This document shows, piece after piece, positions 1 through 10,668 of a DNA stretch of 64,000 nucleotides. The stretch is taken from positions 1,860,001 to 1,924,000 of the forward strand of contig JABYQN010000007.1 in assembly GCA_022606135.1 (NCBI GenBank). Reading direction: 5' to 3'. Every line of letters begins with the position of its first letter. Positions within the stretch are counted from its first letter, which is position 1. A program made the position numbers and the translations under genes. The notes under the pieces were generated by a model that was not told the DNA's origin, made no database searches, and worked only from the letters and a program-made list of their open reading frames with translations. This stretch comes from Fomes fomentarius. Its lineage: Eukaryota > Basidiomycota > Agaricomycetes > Polyporales > Polyporaceae.

Positions 1-2258
1 GCCGCGGTTGCCAGTGCAGATGGAGTCTGACAGGCTGGATCTTCTCAGTATGCTTGTAATCTAGGAATTTACAGTAAGCATCCAACAGTTCGTGTAGTGA
101 GGAGCGGTGTGAGCGGACAAAACACCCTCCCGCCCTGCGCACGTGCGCAGACAGTGGGTGTGCATCTGGGAGAGCACAGAGCCAGACCGCTGCCTGGTGG
201 CAGAGCTTGTGGACCAGGAGGTCGAAGGGGAGGAGATCTGCATGCGCCTCCATGACATCAGTAGCCGTGGAGTGAAGGGCCCCAGTCATAGCCAGGAGTG
301 CTTGGTGCTGGACCATAGCAAGGCGGCGCACATGTCCTACTGAGCCATGCTGACGCTTCTGTCCTGGGAGAGTGCGCACTGGGGTCAGAAAAGTGTCAGC
401 GGCATATAGCATACTTGGAACTGCAACTGTTAAGTAGAGGCGGCAGACCACCACCAGCATGAGCCCGTTGCGTGCCGTGGCAAGGCGGCGCAGCTGCGGC
501 ACCCACTTGCTGCCCTTGGAGTAGGCCAGGGCAACATGCTGCTTGAAGCAGAGTTGGTGGTCCACCAGAAGGCCTAGAAAGCAGTGGTGGTCTGCTGGTG
601 CAATTGTCGTGCCGTCCGTGAGCTTCAGCACCAGGCCAAGGCCTTGTAGGCGTGCCGTGCAGTTGAGCAGGCCAAACTTGTCGAGGGAGTACGGCGAGTT
701 GTGCGCACGGGACCAGTCGAGTGTGCCTCCTGCCCGCTCCATGAAGTTGCGGATCTTGTTGTGACAGACCAGGAATGTCTTGCCAGTGACCACTAGCGCC
801 ACATCATCCATAGAGCTGACCGCCGTCTCACCGTTCTTGATGAGCGTGCTGTCAATGAGGTCAGAGTTGTAAAAAGCATAGCGTATCACCAATAGTGGGC
901 AGCCTTGGTCAATGACACTGCAGATTTCAAAGACCTCTGAGATGTAGTCGTCAAACTTGAGCTGGGTTTGACGGTGCTCCAGTTTCACCTTCAGCCAGTC
1001 AACATACTCGACCGGGACGCCCCGCATCCGCAGATTATGGAAGAGTCGCTCCGGGGAGGCTGCTGGGAAAGTGGACTTGATGTCCAGAAACACCACCGAC
1101 GCTACATGCTGCTTGCACTAGGTGTCCTTGATGGTTTTGGTAACCAAGTGAATTGAGTCGGTAGTTGTCTGGCCTGTCTGGCCTCCAAACTGCAAGTCTG
1201 CTAGGAGGGAGCATTTCTCAGCCTCATATACCAGTACAACTGCAACGCACCGGGACAGGATCTTGGACATGCAGTTTAACAGCGCTATCGGGCGCCAGGC
1301 CTTGGCGACAGTATAGTCCAATTTGCCTGGTTTTTGAGATACAACTGTGTTGGACAGCTTCCAGCTGTCGGGGTAATAGCGGAGTGTGAAGGTGGCACGG
1401 AACAGGGTGCCTAGTATGGGGGAGAGCATATCAGTGCAGTGCTGATAAACTTCATTTGGAATTGCATCAGGTCCTGGGGCCTTGAAAGAACGCAGCGCAT
1501 GGATTGCTCCATGCACTTGGCCGTCCGTGATTGGCTGAAAGGTGAATCAAGGCGTCAGATAGGGGCCACATGGTATGGGCGCCGTGCTTGGTGGGAGAAA
1601 GAACATGCTGTAGAACTCCTTTCTCTTGTCATCGTTTGAGGTGAGGACTGTGGGTTGCCCATCGTTCCCTGTCGCATTGATGGGGGGGATGCGGGCACTA
1701 CCCCCGTCTGTCGATCCCTGCTTAAGAAAACGGTTAGCATCCCAAATGGTGCGCAAGTCGACTGAGTCAATCCACGCCTTGCAGAAGTCGTTTTTGGCTG
1801 CGCGGATTGCATCAGTATAACGGTTACAGAATTTACGGTACTCAGCGTGAATGGGGTGTTGACGATCTGCGTGATTGCAATGGGACCTCTGGCCAAGCTT
1901 CTCCTTTTGACAGCACATCTTTGTGAGCTCCTTCGACCACCATCTCTTGGTATAGGGTGTCTTTTGCCATCAGGACATGCTCTGCTATGGTCTCCTGTAG
2001 ATCGTTCATTAGTGTGTCCAAGGTGCTGTTGAATCGTGCAACCGAGGTGAGCTTGTCAGGGAAGGCACGAGCTTCACACCACATGGCCAAAGAATGGTCA
2101 AACTCGATCCAGTCGACCTGCCAGAAGTCCTGGCGTGGTCTCCCAGGCACGGCCGCTGTTGGGATGTTGAAGACTGTGCATATAGGGAAGTGGTCAGTAC
2201 ATGCTGGGTGCTCCGCTGGGAGCGCTGCACATAGCCGCAACTGCTCCAGCACACCCTC
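1..2258 (-). mobile_element. Decayed LINE (non-LTR retrotransposon), reverse transcriptase part
   Basis: Read on the minus strand from 2258 down to the window edge, this stretch encodes pieces of a LINE reverse transcriptase. About 2252-1842 and 1918-1547 give the linker between endonuclease and RT (motifs like YRKFCNRYTDAIRAAK and IWDANRFLKQG). Positions 1516-1118 give RT fingers and palm (FKAPGPDAIPNEVY, WRPIALLNCMSKI). A degenerate catalytic motif (SSMDDVALVV) lies near 800-830, followed by thumb-like sequence to position 1. The frame changes and stops several times, so the copy is dead. The upstream end is cut at 2258 by the start of the Copia LTR and the downstream end lies outside the window. 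No poly(A) tail or target duplication is visible. The family is clear; the clade (Tad1-like or other fungal LINE) is inference. Confidence 0.85.
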
Positions 2259-3171
2259 TGTTGGACCTCATGTTGGACCTCATGGGTCTTGTGCCCTAGC
2301 CAAGTCCATGGTTTGTTTTCATTCAGCCTTCCACACATTCCCTAATTCCTTCACTGCACCATTATCTTTGCCGATTTTTCCCTCCTTCCCTATTCGGCCT
2401 GTGGCTGTGCAAATATTCACACAGGGTCGCGACGGGCGCCCCGCGCCTCGGTTAAGAGCGCTAGCCCGTGCATTGACTCCTGCGCCCTCCATGAATTTTT
2501 CTTTGAGCGCTTTTGTATGTTTTGTTGATTCCCATGTTTGGAAGTACTGTACAGTTGTTTCCCACGCGCTCCTGCACCGTAGACAGCCGCTGTGTCGAGC
2601 TCTGGTGTCTCTCAGACTTCACAGAGCTCGACATAGGTGGGTAGTATTATTTCTGCAATATATTAGACTTCACAGAGCTCGACATAGGCCATTGTGATTG
2701 CTCTGAGGCACACTGCAGTCAACACCTCATGGGTCTTGTGCCCTAGCCAAGTCCATGGTTTGTTTTCATTCAGCCTTCCGCACATTTCCTAATTCCTTCA
2801 CTGCACCATTATCTTCGCCGATTTTTCCCTCCTTCCCTATTTGACCGGTGGCTGTGCAAATATTCACACAGGGTCGCGACGGGCGCCCCGCGCCTCGGTT
2901 AAGAGCGCTAGCCCGTGCATTGACTCCTGCGCCCTCCATGAATTTTTCTTTGAGCGCTTCTGTATGTTTTGTTGATTCCCATGTTTGGAAGTACTGTACA
3001 GTTGTTTCCCACGCGCTCCTGCGCTGTAGACAGTCGCTGTGTCGAGCTCTGGTGTCTCTCAGACTTCACAGAGCTCGACATAGGTGGGTAGTATTATTTC
3101 TGCAATATATCAGACTTCACAGAGCTCGACATAGGCCATTGTGATTGCTCTGAGGCACACTGCAGTCAACA
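2259..3171 (+). repeat. 5' LTR of the Copia element, split by a nested solo LTR
   Basis: The outer 5' LTR starts TGTTGGACCTCA at 2259-2270 and resumes with TGGGTCTTG at 2730, running to ...CAGTCAACA at 3171. The two parts sum to 454 bp, the same length as the nested copy between them. A direct repeat of a short GAGCTCGACATAGG-type motif lies near the 3' end of each LTR. Confidence 0.9.
2271..2724 (+). mobile_element. Solo LTR nested in the LTR of the same Copia family
   Basis: A full 454-bp LTR (TGTTGG...CAACA) is flanked on both sides by CCTCA: 2266-2270 on the left and 2725-2729 on the right. Five-bp target duplications are normal for Copia. Removing the solo LTR and one CCTCA restores an uninterrupted outer LTR, so this is a self-family insertion that later lost its internal part by LTR-LTR recombination, not a tandem duplication. 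Confidence 0.88.
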
Positions 3172-3188
3172 GGTTATGAGCCCTGCGC
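3172..3188 (+). promoter_or_regulatory. Primer-binding site complementary to the anticodon arm of initiator tRNA-Met
   Basis: Directly after the LTR end (CAACA) comes GGTTATGAGCCCTGCGC. Its complement, GCGCAGGGCTCATAACC, matches the anticodon stem-loop of fungal initiator tRNA-Met (CAT anticodon inside) as I know it from budding yeast. Drosophila copia and yeast Ty5 are known to prime from a half-tRNA cut at this place rather than from the tRNA 3' end. The match is seen in the sequence; use of the cleaved half is inference from those elements. Confidence 0.8.
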
Positions 3189-3394
3189 TCTGACTGCCTC
3201 CAGACATCCATCTCCGCCAGTCCATCGCTCTCAAGACCTCATCCTGGTCCCCAGTCTTCCCTGCTTGCTCTGCTTGACTTGTTTTCATCTCTCTGGGTGT
3301 TCCCCCATCGATTCCATCCCTCCTCGCGGGTTTCTCGCCCAATCCCTTCGAAATTTCGCCCACTTGTCGCGCGCCGCGCACTTCCCCTATCACC

Positions 3395-5293
3395 ATGGCT
3401 CTGTCCGCGCCCTCCTTCCCAAAGCTCAACAATCGCAACTACCAGCAATGGCGACTCGACATGGAGGCAAGGCTCCGCACTCTTGGTGCTCTTCGCATTG
3501 TCGAGGGCACTGAGACCAGGCCCGTCTTCATGCAGCCATGGGACTCAGGTGAGCGCCGTGAAATGCGCGATTTCGACAACAAGGTGGACATGGCAGCTGG
3601 GGAGTTATGGGGTTGTGTGGAGAGGGAGCAGCACACACATCTGGAGTCCATCCGCAGCGATCCCAGTGCGATGTGGACGAAGTTGGAGGCCATACACATG
3701 CAGAAACGTCCCGGTATGCGTTTTAACACCTATAATGCGCTGCTCAGCCTCCAAAAGGCCGAAGACGAGTCCCTATCCACTCTCTCCACCCGTGCTTCGC
3801 AGCTCAAGTCTGAGATGCGTGCCCTGCGTCCTGCGGGCTTCGATCTCGACCAGCTGGACGACGAGCTTGTCCTCATGACGCTCATCCGTGCACTGCCGGC
3901 TGAGTTCAACTCGCTGCGCCAGACGCTGCTCCTCGACGACTCCTTGACCTTGGAGAAGCTGCAGGATGCGTTCGTTGCGCTCAAGAACCAGCCTGGGGTG
4001 TCCTCGTCGATGCCTGCGCTCCAACCGGCGGAGAGGGACGGAGTTGTACCACCTGCTGTTGTACTACACGATGTCTTGCATGTTCCTGCGCCCGCCAGCA
4101 ATCTACTGTCCGTTTTCCATCTCACGCGCGAGAAGGGCTATGTTGTCGAGATCCAGGCTGCGCGTGCGCTGTTCCGCCAGCAGGGACAGCTACGTTTTGA
4201 AGCACAAGTCGACCGGCACAATGTGGGCTATCTCCTTGGCCATACTGTGTCGCAGTCGCACAGTGCACTCGCTGTGTCGACCACCAGCGAGGAGGACTTG
4301 TCCCTGTGGCACCAGCGCTGCTCCCACACCAACCTCGACAACCTGCGCGCTGTTGTGCGCAAGGGCCTTGTCCGCGGTCTCACCATTCGCTCAAAACGCG
4401 CTCCGGACGCTGTCTGCGAGCCGTGTCTTGCTGGAAAGCTCAACCATCACTCCATCCCTCATTTCGCGTCCAGGAAGCTTGTTCCCATCGCGCTGGTCCA
4501 CACCGACCTCAAGGGCAAGCTCCCGGTCGCTACGCCCGAAGGTCATCTATACTGGATGATTTTTGTGTGCGATGCAACGCGTTTCTGGGCTATCGCATTC
4601 CTGAAGCACAAGAGCGACACGTTTGCTGCGTTCAAGGCGTTCAAAGCATATGCTGAGAACTGCCTTGGCCTGCGAATCAAGGCCATGCACAACGACAAGG
4701 GCGGCGAGTACATTGGCCAGGAGTACGCCGACTTCTGCGCTGAGCACGGCATCCATCGCCAGCACACAGAGCCAGATGAGCCGCACCAGAACGGTGTTGC
4801 GGAGCGAGCAAACCGCACCATTGCTGAGGGCGCAACAGCTCTTCTCTCTCAGGCCAAGCTGCCTCCGTCGTTCTGGAGTCACGCCGTCTCTACCTTTGTC
4901 CACACTCGCAACTGCATGCCTACCTCTGCGCTGGGCGGTGGCATCCCTTACACTGCCTGGAAACGCGATGGACGCAAACCAGATGTGTCCTACTTCCGTG
5001 TCTTTGGTTGCCTGGCTTATGTGCTTGTGCGGAAGAAGGACCGCAAAGCGCTGCAGCCTCACACGCGCAAATGCATCTTTGTCGGCTATCCTGAGGGCAC
5101 CAAAGCCTGGCGGTTCTGGGATCCAGCTGTGAAGAAATTCCTCATCTCCTCGCATGCTGTATTCGACAAGCACTGCTTTCCTGGTAACTCGACAAAGTGG
5201 ACATTCCCAGCGACGGAAAGCATGCGGACGATGCGCCCGACGACACTGAGGATGTGCCAGAGCTGCACGATCAGGGGGAGACGATCCAGATGA
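3395..5293 (+). pseudogene. Copia gag plus integrase reading frame (defective)
   Basis: Encodes a Gag of the UBN2 type (residues about 1-205, beginning MALSAPSFPKLNNRNY), then joins in frame to the pre-integrase and integrase region. The zinc-binding part shows WHQRCSHTN and CEPCLAGK. The catalytic core shows D in VHTDLKG, D in HNDKGGEY and E in NGVAERANRT. The usual CCHC zinc knuckle of Gag and the D-S/T-G protease motif are both missing. Gag sequence runs straight into LHDVLHVPAPASNLLS near 4040-4100, so a deletion has removed them. The frame is then lost in the connector to RT: sequence of family type moves to frame 1 near 5215 and to frame 3 at a G-run (5274-5278). The copy is therefore non-autonomous. 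The ATG at 3395 is the first in frame after the primer site. Confidence 0.85.
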
Positions 5294-7555
5294 TCCTGCA
5301 CCTCCTGCACCTCCTGCACCAGAAAACGCTCCGCCCGCACCTCCTGCACTGCAAAATGCTCCGCCTGCACCTCCAGAGCCGCGCGCACCATCCCCAGATG
5401 CACCACCACGCAGTCCAAGTCCTCCAGCACCTCCTGCGCCTCCTGCGCCGCGTGCTGCACCTCCACCTCGCCCAGCATCTCGCTCGGGCGCGCCGTCCGC
5501 TCACCATGAAGCTGATGGTCATGGCGGCTTCAGGCCATATCCTGCACTCGCACGCAAGCTCCCAGCGCGCTCTACTCGCTACACAGGCTCCCTGAACAAC
5601 CAGCAGCTCGAGCGAGAGAACCGTGTTCCGCAGCGCCTCCGCATCCACACTCCGTCACCTGCTCCCACTCCAGAGCCCTCTGAGCGCGACAACACTCCAC
5701 ACCGTCACTCGCCTTCACCAGACCCGCTCATTGACGCACCAGTCGACCCAATCCCAGTCCAGTTCCGCGCATACCGCTCTCCTTCGCCTCCGCCGTCTCC
5801 AACATCCTCGGACGATGAGCTTGACCTCCTCGGACACGATCACGAGGACGGACTGGAGTGCACTGTTGAAGCAATGCTTGCGGGCATTGAGCATGTCTAC
5901 ACCAGTGAGCGCGACGACTTCCTGTCGTACGACAATGCACTGGAGGTCGCATTCGAGTCTGTGGTTGAGCATGCGTTCAAGGCAGCGCAGGAGCAGCACG
6001 GTGAGCCACGCTCTATCTCTGATGCGATGAGGCTTCCGCCGGACGAGCGCGACAAGTGGCTCAAGGCCGCGCAGGACGAGATCCAGTCCCTTGTCGAGAA
6101 CGGCACCTTTGAGCTTGTGCAGCTTCCGCCTGGTCACAAAGCCATTGGCTTGCGCTGGGTGTTCCGCGTCAAGCACAATGCGGATGGCTCCATTGAGCAG
6201 TACAAGGGCCATCTTGTCGCAAAGGGCTTCTCCCAGCGCCCTGGCTTCGACTACAACGAGACCTTTGCGCCTACACCCAAGTGGGCCTCCATCCGCGCTA
6301 TCCTCGCTCTTGCTGCACTCGAAGACCTCGAACTCGAGTCTGTGGACATTTCCTCCGCCTATCTCAACAGCGAGCTCAAGGAGGAGGTCTACATGCAGCA
6401 GCCCGAGGGCTTTGAGGAGAAGACTCCGCAGTGGGTCTGGCGCCTCCGCAAGACTCTCTATGGCCTCAAGCAGGCTGGTCGCTGCTGGCATGAGAAGCTA
6501 CACGAGGTCCTGCTCAAGCTCGGATTTTCGCACCTGGTCTGCGAGCACAGTGTCTGGGTCTATCTGCGCGACGGAGTGCGTCTTATCATCCCTGTCTTTG
6601 TCGACGACATCACCATTGCTGGCAAGTCCAAAGCGGCCATTCAGCGTGTCAAGGACGACCTCCGCGCGCACTTCAAATTGCGAGACCTTGGTCCTACGTC
6701 CTGGCTCCTGGGTGTCAAGATTGAGCGCAACCGCTCAACGCGTTCCCTGTCCGTCTCACAGCGCCAGTACGCCCTTGACATCCTCGAACGCTATGGCTTT
6801 GCAGACTGTGACCCAGTGGGCACTCCCATGGACCCAGGCCTCCGTCTCAGCGCAGAGATGGCTCCCTCGTCGCCAGCTGATGCGCGCGACATGCAGGACA
6901 TCCCCTACAACCAGGCTGTTGGCTCTCTGTTCTATCTTGCTGTAGCGACACGCCCGGACATCTCTCGCACTGTAGGCAACCTTGCGCGTTTCTCCCAGAA
7001 TCCCGGGATGACGCACTGGAAGGCGGTCAAGCATCTCTTCCGCTACATCAAGGGCACACTCGACTACAAGCTCACCTACTCCCCTTCGCCCGACGCTGAG
7101 CTCTTCACCTCCTTCACCGATGCGGACCATGCTGGCTGTCCTGACACTGGTCGCTCCACCTCTGGCTATGTGATCAAGATGGGTACTGGTGCGATCTCCT
7201 GGTCAAGCCATCTGCAGACAATTGTTGCGCTGTCCACCACAGAGGCGGAATTTGTCGCAGCAGTCTCAGCCGGCCAGAAGATGCTTTGGCTTCGCAACCT
7301 GCTCACGGAGTTTGGCTTCGATGTCTCCTCCGCATCCAGGCTCCACATCAATAACCTCTCCGCCCTCTCTGTTGCGAAAAATCCTGAGCACCATGGGCGC
7401 ATGAAGCATCTCGATCTGCGCTTCTACTGGCTGCGGGATGAAGTAGCCAAAGGGCGGATTGAGATTGAGCACCTCCGCACTTCAGACATGCCGGCGGACA
7501 TCCTCACCAAGTCCTGCCTAAGCCCAAGGTGCTGGAGATGGTGAAGATGCTTGGG
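5280..7555 (+). pseudogene. Copia reverse transcriptase and RNase H (frame-broken)
   Basis: A proline-rich connector (about 5280-5870) leads into RVT_2 reverse transcriptase: VYMQQPEGF, LYGLKQAGRCW and the catalytic FVDDITIAG are intact. Copia RNase H follows (TDADHAGC, STTEAEFVA). The long frame is open from about 5280 to 7544, but its link to the upstream frame is broken, and near 7510 another single-base shift replaces the usual PADILTK-LPKPK end with a short tail. The normal end of the family appears in another frame and stops at about 7567, just before the polypurine tract. RT and RNase H active sites are complete, so the damage is limited to joins and ends. Confidence 0.85.
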
Positions 7556-7574
7556 CTGGGGACTTGACTGGTCA

Positions 7575-7582
7575 GGGGGGAG
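7575..7582 (+). promoter_or_regulatory. Copia polypurine tract
   Basis: GGGGGGAG lies immediately before the 3' LTR start (TGTTGGACCTC at 7583), the normal place for plus-strand priming. Confidence 0.8.
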
Positions 7583-8031
7583 TGTTGGACCTCATGGGTC
7601 TTGTGCCCTAGCCAAGTCCATGGTTTGTTTTCATTCAGCCTTCCACACATTCCCTAATTCCTTCACTGCACCATTATCTTTGCCGGTTTTTCCCTCCTTC
7701 CCTATTTGACCTGTGGCTGTGCAAATATTCACACAGGGTCGCGACGGGTGCCCCGCGCCTCAGAGCGCTAGCCCGTGCATTGACTCCTGCGTCCTCCATG
7801 AAATTTTCTTTGAGTGCTTTTGTATGTTTTGTTGATTCCCATGTTTGGAAGTACTGTACAGTTGTTTCCCATGCGCTCCTGCGCCGTAGACAGTCGCTGT
7901 GTCGAGCTCTGGTGTCTCTCAGACTTCACAGAGCTCGACATAGGTGGGTAGTATTATTTCTACAATATATTAGACTTCACAGAGCTCGACATAGGCCATT
8001 GTGATTGCTCTGAGGCACACTGCAGTCAACA
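7583..8031 (+). repeat. 3' LTR of the Copia element
   Basis: 449 bp, TGTTGG...CAACA. It matches the 5' copies along its whole length but lacks six bases (GGTTAA) near 7760 and differs at scattered single sites. Confidence 0.93.
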
Positions 8032-8630
8032 AAATCTTGATAGTTTGTACGAGATATCAATATGCTTTGTCGAAAGCTGGATGATAGTCTTGTGTAACTT
8101 CTTCCTTCCTTAATACTTCAAGATTATCCGTTATATTCTGAAGTGTGTCAACTGCGTCCACTGGAACTTGCTGTTTCCTGTAGAATATTCCTGCAGTTGA
8201 TGTCCTGTCTGGGTCTGTTTCTCTGTTGTCTGAATCTATTCCTCCTGATAATTCAGAAACTGTTCATGCTTGTGGGAGTATATCCTGTACTACTCCAGTG
8301 AAACTGCTCATGGCCAGTGAACTCCTATATTCCTGCCACTCCTGTGTCCTCTGTAAGTCATTTACAAGAGTATCCAGACTCAAGTGTGTGGATGAAACGT
8401 CCTCTACAAATGGGATTGTTTGTGAGAGTTGTTTACGTCCAGGATACAGAGTTGGTGGTCTTGTAACTGTGACTTCTGGGATGACTAGTCTTGGTAACGA
8501 TGGTAGGGACTTCTCTTGTTTAAACCCTGGTATCGTTACATTCTTTGGCCTTTGTAGAAGAGGATGGCTTATCCTGTTCTCTGCCGTCTTGCTTGTTCTG
8601 TTCTTGCTCAGCGTTTGAGCGAGAAAGAAG
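8032..8630 (-). pseudogene. Gag-like coding relic of an unidentified LTR element
   Basis: The minus strand reads as plausible protein over about 8620-8300 (FKQEKSLPSLPRLVIPEVTV, FVEDVSSTHLSLDTLVNDLQ) and again over 8275-8055 (IDSDNRETDPDRTS, FYRKQQVPVDAVDTLQNITD), separated by a stop. This charged, low-complexity style resembles the N-terminal part of mushroom retrotransposon Gag proteins, but no diagnostic domain can be seen. It ends abruptly at the Copia 3' LTR. I do not recognise the family with confidence. Confidence 0.4.
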
Positions 8631-8639
8631 TTCCTTGTT

Positions 8640-9070
8640 CTTGTGGGTTCTCTGCACTTAGAAAAGTGGAGAAGTAAAGCTTTAGTCTAATGTTACGCTC
8701 TCGTGCGACTATTAAATATTCTACTTGATTTGTAACCCTAGTTCCTTATGACCTTGCTTGTCCGATCGATCCTTATATGAAGGAGATCTTGAAGTTAGTC
8801 TGAGAGAGTGAGTGATAACTTGCTAGAGTGTAGCCTGTGTTATTCGCGAAGAGACTAAAGCTTGGGGAGTTGCTCTGAGACATCCTCCCCTTATATACAT
8901 GTAAGGAGACTGTGGAATTCTAACAGTGAACTGCATATTGGTAAGGCTTTACTGCTGCACAGTCAATCTGACTAACTGCACAGCCGCAATGACAGACTGC
9001 ACAGTCAAGTTGACTAATCAGAAGAAGTGTGCACAGTCTAGCTGACTAAGTCCATAGTCCTAACTGACTA
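8640..9070 (-). other. Non-coding stretch, possible LTR promoter of the relic
   Basis: On the minus strand TATATAAGGGG (about 8886-8899) lies some 250 bp upstream of the relic start, and the area has short direct repeats of CTGCACAGTC/GACTAA type (about 8950-9040). This looks like U3/R of an LTR, but neither end nor a second copy can be found. No gene is visible. Confidence 0.3.
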
Positions 9071-9164
9071 CTACTGGATGACCATACAACAGAGGAACCC
9101 TATAGCATGAGAATCCTAAAAGTACAATAATCAAATACCATAATCCTAGCTATGTAGTTAACCA

Positions 9165-10015
9165 CTAGTATCGCATACTTATCAGATCGTAACAGTATGC
9201 ATAAATCAACATAAAGAACAATGACTGTGACACAATCTGGGTCTGTATCCCCCCTTGTTGGTGATATACGTAGACTCCAGCATCTGAATAAGTCCATGTA
9301 AATCCTTGTTTGACAAGGGAGTTGTGAATCTTAATGTTCCCCTGGTGCAAGGCTTGCTTAAGGCCATAGATAGCCTTCTTAAGCAGAGAAACATGATCCT
9401 CTTTGCCTTTCATTACCCAGCCCTCTGGTTGTTCCATATAGACTTTCTTATCCCAATCTCCATTCACACTGAGGGCATCAACCTGTGTAATGAGGTGTGA
9501 CATCTCAATCACATTCTGATTACTGTCCAAATAGGACCAGTGTTTGTCACAGTGTTTCATTCAAAAGACATTTATAATGCATCCAAATTTTGTGTTACAT
9601 GCTAGTCACATTTGAAGTGCCTGATGTGATTAGCATGAGACTACAATGTAACATGATGTGCCATGTTAGTGACATTTGGATTTTGACAATCATGTCTTCA
9701 GGATGTAACAGCTTGTTACATGAGTTGATGCCCCTAGTGCAAGGAATGCAGTCTTAACATTCATTGCATCAGTGTCCCAATCTTCAAGTGCTGCATGCAT
9801 GAAGACATAGAAAATGGGCTCAAAATGAGCAACAGGAGAGAAGATCCCAAGTGATAAGACATGCTTTGTAGCAACCATCTGACTTGTGATCATAGACCCA
9901 GTGACACAAAACAATGGACTGGTCCTTTGGGCAAGGAACCAGTATCTAAGTCTTGTTCACCAAAGAGACTTATATTCTGCTTGCTCAGCTGCTTTCCAGT
10001 GTTCACATTCAGGAG
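9165..10015 (-). pseudogene. Copia reverse transcriptase relic split by a MITE
   Basis: Minus-strand sequence 9914-9740 encodes the start of RVT_2 (FSPVAHFEPI, DWDTDAMNVKTAFL). After a 273-bp MITE, 9466-9165 continues the same protein (NGDWDKKVYMEQPEGW, AIYGLKQAL, TYSDAGVYVYHQQGG). Joining the two sides restores the family order KTAFL-NGD, so this was one gene. No catalytic YVDD box is left at the right place and no LTR can be paired with it. It is a different Copia lineage from the one at 2259-8031 (different orientation, AT-richer, only moderate similarity). Confidence 0.8.
9467..9739 (+). mobile_element. MITE, copy 2 (273 bp)
   Basis: Begins CACTGAGGGCATCAA and ends TTGATGCCCCTAGTG. The two ends are inverted repeats that continue imperfectly for about 50 bp. 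It matches the element at 11,649-11,918 along its length (shared blocks include ACTGTCCAAATA and TGTTTCAT.CAAAAG). It lies inside a reverse transcriptase relic. There is no coding potential. Termini starting CACT resemble the CACTA superfamily, but the target duplication is not clean here. Confidence 0.7.
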
Positions 10016-10656
10016 AGCATGTGATATGTCTGAGTCTGAGTGAGTCAGCAATGAGTAAGAAATGTCGCGGCGACTTGACGTGGAGCCCTAGACACTGATC
10101 GGCAGCGATCAATAGGGCGAGGCAGCAAGGAGCCAAAAGGTGGAGTGGGGATGATAGAGGGAAAGAGAGAAAGAGAGGGACGAACTCGACAAGGACAAAG
10201 CAACGACTGGCTCCAAGGCACAAGATCGTCAACAGCTAGTCTTCAAGCACAATGCAACAGACTAGTCCCAGTGACCAAGTTATCTATTAGTATGGAGAGT
10301 ATGCATACAGGTGGGGGGTTCCTACTCACCTAGTCCCAGTGACCAAGAGGTCGAGATGGGGACTAGAGAGGGCGCTAACTGGTCTTATATACTACTGGGG
10401 GTCAAACAATACCAAACAGTGACAGGAAGTGAGTCATGGGGAGTCATAAGGGTGTGGGAGTCAGGATGAACAAAAATGAGTCATGTGGGAAACCAAAGGG
10501 GAGGATCAAAACCAAGAAAAGGGTGAGGATAAAAGGGGAAGTGGGTAGCTACCAGAGTGACTGGGGTAACAAAGGGTGACAAGGTGTGACAAAATGGTGA
10601 CAAAGTGACAAAAAAGAGGCACTAAGGGAGGCACTGGTACTGTGTCCGTGACAAGC
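10016..10656. other. Non-coding repeat-derived stretch
   Basis: No gene is recognisable. A 17-bp direct repeat TAGTCCCAGTGACCAAG occurs at 10,262-10,278 and 10,333-10,349. A minus-strand TATA-type box GTATATAAGACC lies at about 10,383-10,394. The part 10,400-10,640 is rich in GTGACAAA/GAGTCA short repeats. It may be LTR sequence of the neighbouring Copia relic, but no boundaries were found. Confidence 0.35.
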
Positions 10657-10668
10657 AAGGTGGAGCAG

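Larger units (their letters stand above)
2259..8031 (+). mobile_element. Ty1/Copia LTR retrotransposon (defective)
   Basis: Complete LTR to LTR: an interrupted 5' LTR (2259-2270 plus 2730-3171), primer-binding site 3172-3188, gag-integrase reading frame 3395-5293, RT-RNase H frame from about 5280 to 7544, polypurine tract 7575-7582, 3' LTR 7583-8031. The gene order (integrase before RT) defines Copia. Both LTR ends are TG...CA. The LTR copies are very similar by eye, with scattered substitutions and a 6-bp deletion in the 3' copy, which suggests fairly recent insertion. The internal genes are broken by a deletion and frameshifts, so the copy needs proteins from elsewhere to move. The five bases before 2259 (CCCTC) and after 8031 (AAATC) do not match, so one flank has been rearranged. 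Confidence 0.95.

Noticed and set aside
2271..3171. Tandem LTR from a two-LTR circle or unequal crossing-over
   Set aside because: The CCTCA duplication and exact length match explain it better as a solo LTR nested in another LTR.
5197..6500. Long open frames on both strands within the Copia connector and RT
   Set aside because: They are products of GC-rich, proline-coding sequence read in other frames; only the RT frame has family motifs.
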